This document shows, piece by piece, positions 63,056 to 64,000 of a stretch of DNA of 64,000 nucleotides. The position numbers and the translations under genes were made by a program. The stretch's first letter is position 1, and each line of letters begins with the position of its first letter. The stretch is from positions 27,209 to 91,208 of the forward strand of contig JAILNX010000021.1 in NCBI GenBank assembly GCA_024691085.1, given 5' to 3'. Below the pieces are notes generated by a model, which worked only from the letters and a program-made list of their open reading frames with translations, did no database searches and was not told the origin of the DNA. The stretch is from Clostridiales bacterium. Lineage in GTDB: Bacteria > Bacillota > Clostridia > Christensenellales > CAG-138.

Positions 63056-63598
63056 TTATCGTCTTCTCTTAATCAGATTAAGTACGAGTTTATAAATCAG
63101 ATAGCCAATCGCAACACCGAGTGTGTTAAGGAGCAGATCGTCGAAATCCGAAGTCCTTTCAAAGAAGGGAAGCTGGCTGATCTCTATACATAACGATATC
63201 AGCGCGCCAATGCCTATAACCTTCCAAAATGAATTCAGCTTTTTGTAGATAATCGGAAGAATGACACCGGTTGGGATGAACATCGCTGTGTTTCCGATTA
63301 CGTTGAGAAGCAGCTCTTTTTTGCTGTCATACTCTAATAGATGCACGAAAGGTATCAGGTTGAGCTTGAAAGGAAAGACTGCAGAGGGATCGAACCTTAG
63401 CAGCTGCACCTTCCCGTTAACGCGGGACATCGGAAAGAAAACAAACCGAATGATGACCGCGAGATTAACATACATCAGCAGAAGGACAGCCTCCCGCTTC
63501 CAATCTATCCTCCGTTTTCTTATCCAAACTACGATCCTGCATGCAAGCCAAATCAGTGCAAACAACAATTCCAATTGCAGCAGTGATATCTCTGTCAT
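63056..63598 (-). CDS. VanZ-family membrane protein
   Basis: 180 residues, about five membrane helices. Family signature FKLNLIPFVHLLEYDSKKELLLNVIGNTAMFIPTGVILPII (N-x-x-G-N-x-x-x-F-x-P-x-G), then SLCIEISQLPFFERTSDFDDLLLNTLGVAIGYLIY (E-x-x-Q, D-x-D-D-x-x-x-N-x-x-G). VanZ homologues can lower teicoplanin binding or affect sporulation; role here unknown. First gene of the array in the window. Confidence 0.92.
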   Translation of the reverse strand: MTEISLLQLELLFALIWLACRIVVWIRKRRIDWKREAVLLLMYVNLAVIIRFVFFPMSRVNGKVQLLRFDPSAVFPFKLNLIPFVHLLEYDSKKELLLNVIGNTAMFIPTGVILPIIYKKLNSFWKVIGIGALISLCIEISQLPFFERTSDFDDLLLNTLGVAIGYLIYKLVLNLIKRRR

Positions 63599-63631
63599 GT
63601 TCTCCTCCGCAAATCCCGATTTATCGGGATA

Positions 63632-63660
63632 AGTTTACCATATCCGCGGCTGTGTATCAA
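63632..63660 (-). promoter_or_regulatory. Array promoter (VanZ-ASCH unit)
   Basis: TTGATA (63660-63655), 17 bases, TAAACT (63637-63632), then TATCCCGAT-AA-ATCGGG, a small hairpin, and GCGGAGGAG. Confidence 0.78.
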
Positions 63661-63677
63661 TCGCTCCAAAACGAAAA

Positions 63678-63703
63678 TTGCCACCCCCGTGTGGGGGTGG
63701 CAA
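63678..63703 (-). terminator. Terminator of a transcript from beyond the window
   Basis: TTGCCACCCCC (63678-63688), loop GTGT, GGGGGTGGCAA (63693-63703); on the minus strand TTTTCGTTTT follows. It stands just upstream of the VanZ promoter. Confidence 0.7.
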
Positions 63704-63732
63704 AACTTTTGCGTCCGAAGAAGCGGATTTTG

Positions 63733-63934
63733 ACTGCGAACCCGGTGGTCCGGAAGTAAAAGTTCGTCTGCTCATCCGGACGGGGATCCGAGGCCCCTCG
63801 ATTTCGCAGTTACTGATAATAAAAAAGACTTACGTAAGCGAAACCTAAGACTTTTGCTCCGCAAAAGTCGAGGCGCTCGAAAGGTATTCGCCAAAACAAA
63901 ACAAGACAGACGGTGTTCGTCTGTCTTGTTTTGT
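63733..63934. repeat. Group of hairpins in a gene-free end region
   Basis: ACTGCGAA (63733-63740) with TTCGCAGT (63803-63810); GACTTTTGC/GCAAAAGTC (63849-63869); and a long perfect 17-base stem (63896-63912 with 63918-63934, loop GTGTT). No supported gene lies between 63704 and the window end. Confidence 0.65.
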
Positions 63935-64000
63935 GGTGGAGCATAGGGGATTCCTTCCGCGAAAGCACAGCTTCCGCGGCGCCCGCCTGAAAAAGCCAAG

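Noticed and set aside
56259-63660. CRISPR array suggested by repeated intergenic units
   Set aside because: The repeats are 400-1800 bases apart, contain promoters and terminators, and the spacers are genes.
63772-63999. Minus-strand frame of 75 codons at the right edge
   Set aside because: It passes through several perfect hairpins and is Arg/Ser-rich without features of a protein.

Overview
The window looks like part of a chromosome from an uncultured, probably gut-dwelling clostridium (Firmicutes, Clostridia). The evidence is AGGAGG-type ribosome sites, promoters of the TTGACA/17/TATAAT type, DUF975, VanZ, DUF3021-LytTR and DUF4358 genes, ThyX instead of ThyA, a FakAB fatty-acid kinase pair, a tRNA with encoded CCA, and many neighbouring genes sharing a 4-base ATGA stop/start. 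Most of the sequence is GC-rich. The stretch 6150-14070 is visibly AT-rich, and parts of 56260-63600 also are, as expected of acquired DNA. The genus cannot be named from this sequence.

Layout. 1-3070: end of an unknown gene, an EamA transporter, a GNAT acetyltransferase and a membrane-anchored serine hydrolase. 3127-5999: a scar in which only the last eight codons of atpD and an atpC survive, next to a serine recombinase whose 3' end runs into a field of perfect palindromes, then inverted repeats and a small unknown gene. 6154-14374: an AT-rich defence island read leftwards, made of a DUF4011-helicase-Vsr protein, a DUF2971 gene broken by one TGA, YhcG nuclease, a nuclease-like partner and a TnpV gene. 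Two short copies of the 3' end of a type I restriction specificity gene (hsdS) are wedged between its genes. The island lies at the 3' side of a tRNA-Lys gene (14493-14568).

14768-21180: a DUF975 membrane protein, then a tightly coupled leftward operon alaS - DUF695/RraB - two RimK-like ATP-grasp ligases - M18 aminopeptidase. 21327-23821: ybaB-recR-plsY and a convergent lipid kinase. 24000-34446: a rightward operon centred on fatty acids and phospholipids (FakB-like, FakA, patatin, MFS carrier, acyl-activating enzyme with its own acyl-carrier domain, PlsC, alpha/beta hydrolase), ending in purF and a flavin reductase. With PlsY nearby, this reads as a route for taking up, activating and re-esterifying acyl chains. 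34589-45637: mostly housekeeping genes (phosphate transporter, rRNA methylase, thpR, rpmE, nadE, dCMP deaminase-thyX, carbamate kinase), plus an E2-like membrane acyltransferase. 45768-53147: a membrane-anchored subtilase, a transglutaminase-like protein, a lipoprotein, a ThrE-like exporter and an acyltransferase with a zinc ribbon.

53194-63660: a leftward accessory region. From 56259 it is an array of seven short transcription units (VOC, HELMH protein, GNATs, LRR-like protein, HAD, CHAP, ASCH, VanZ and others). Each is preceded by nearly the same promoter (TTGAAT/17/TAAACT), often followed by the same leader, and several end in the same GAGCCGC-type terminator. The strongest candidates for something undescribed are this promoter/terminator-punctuated array and the hsdS tails that separate the defence genes.
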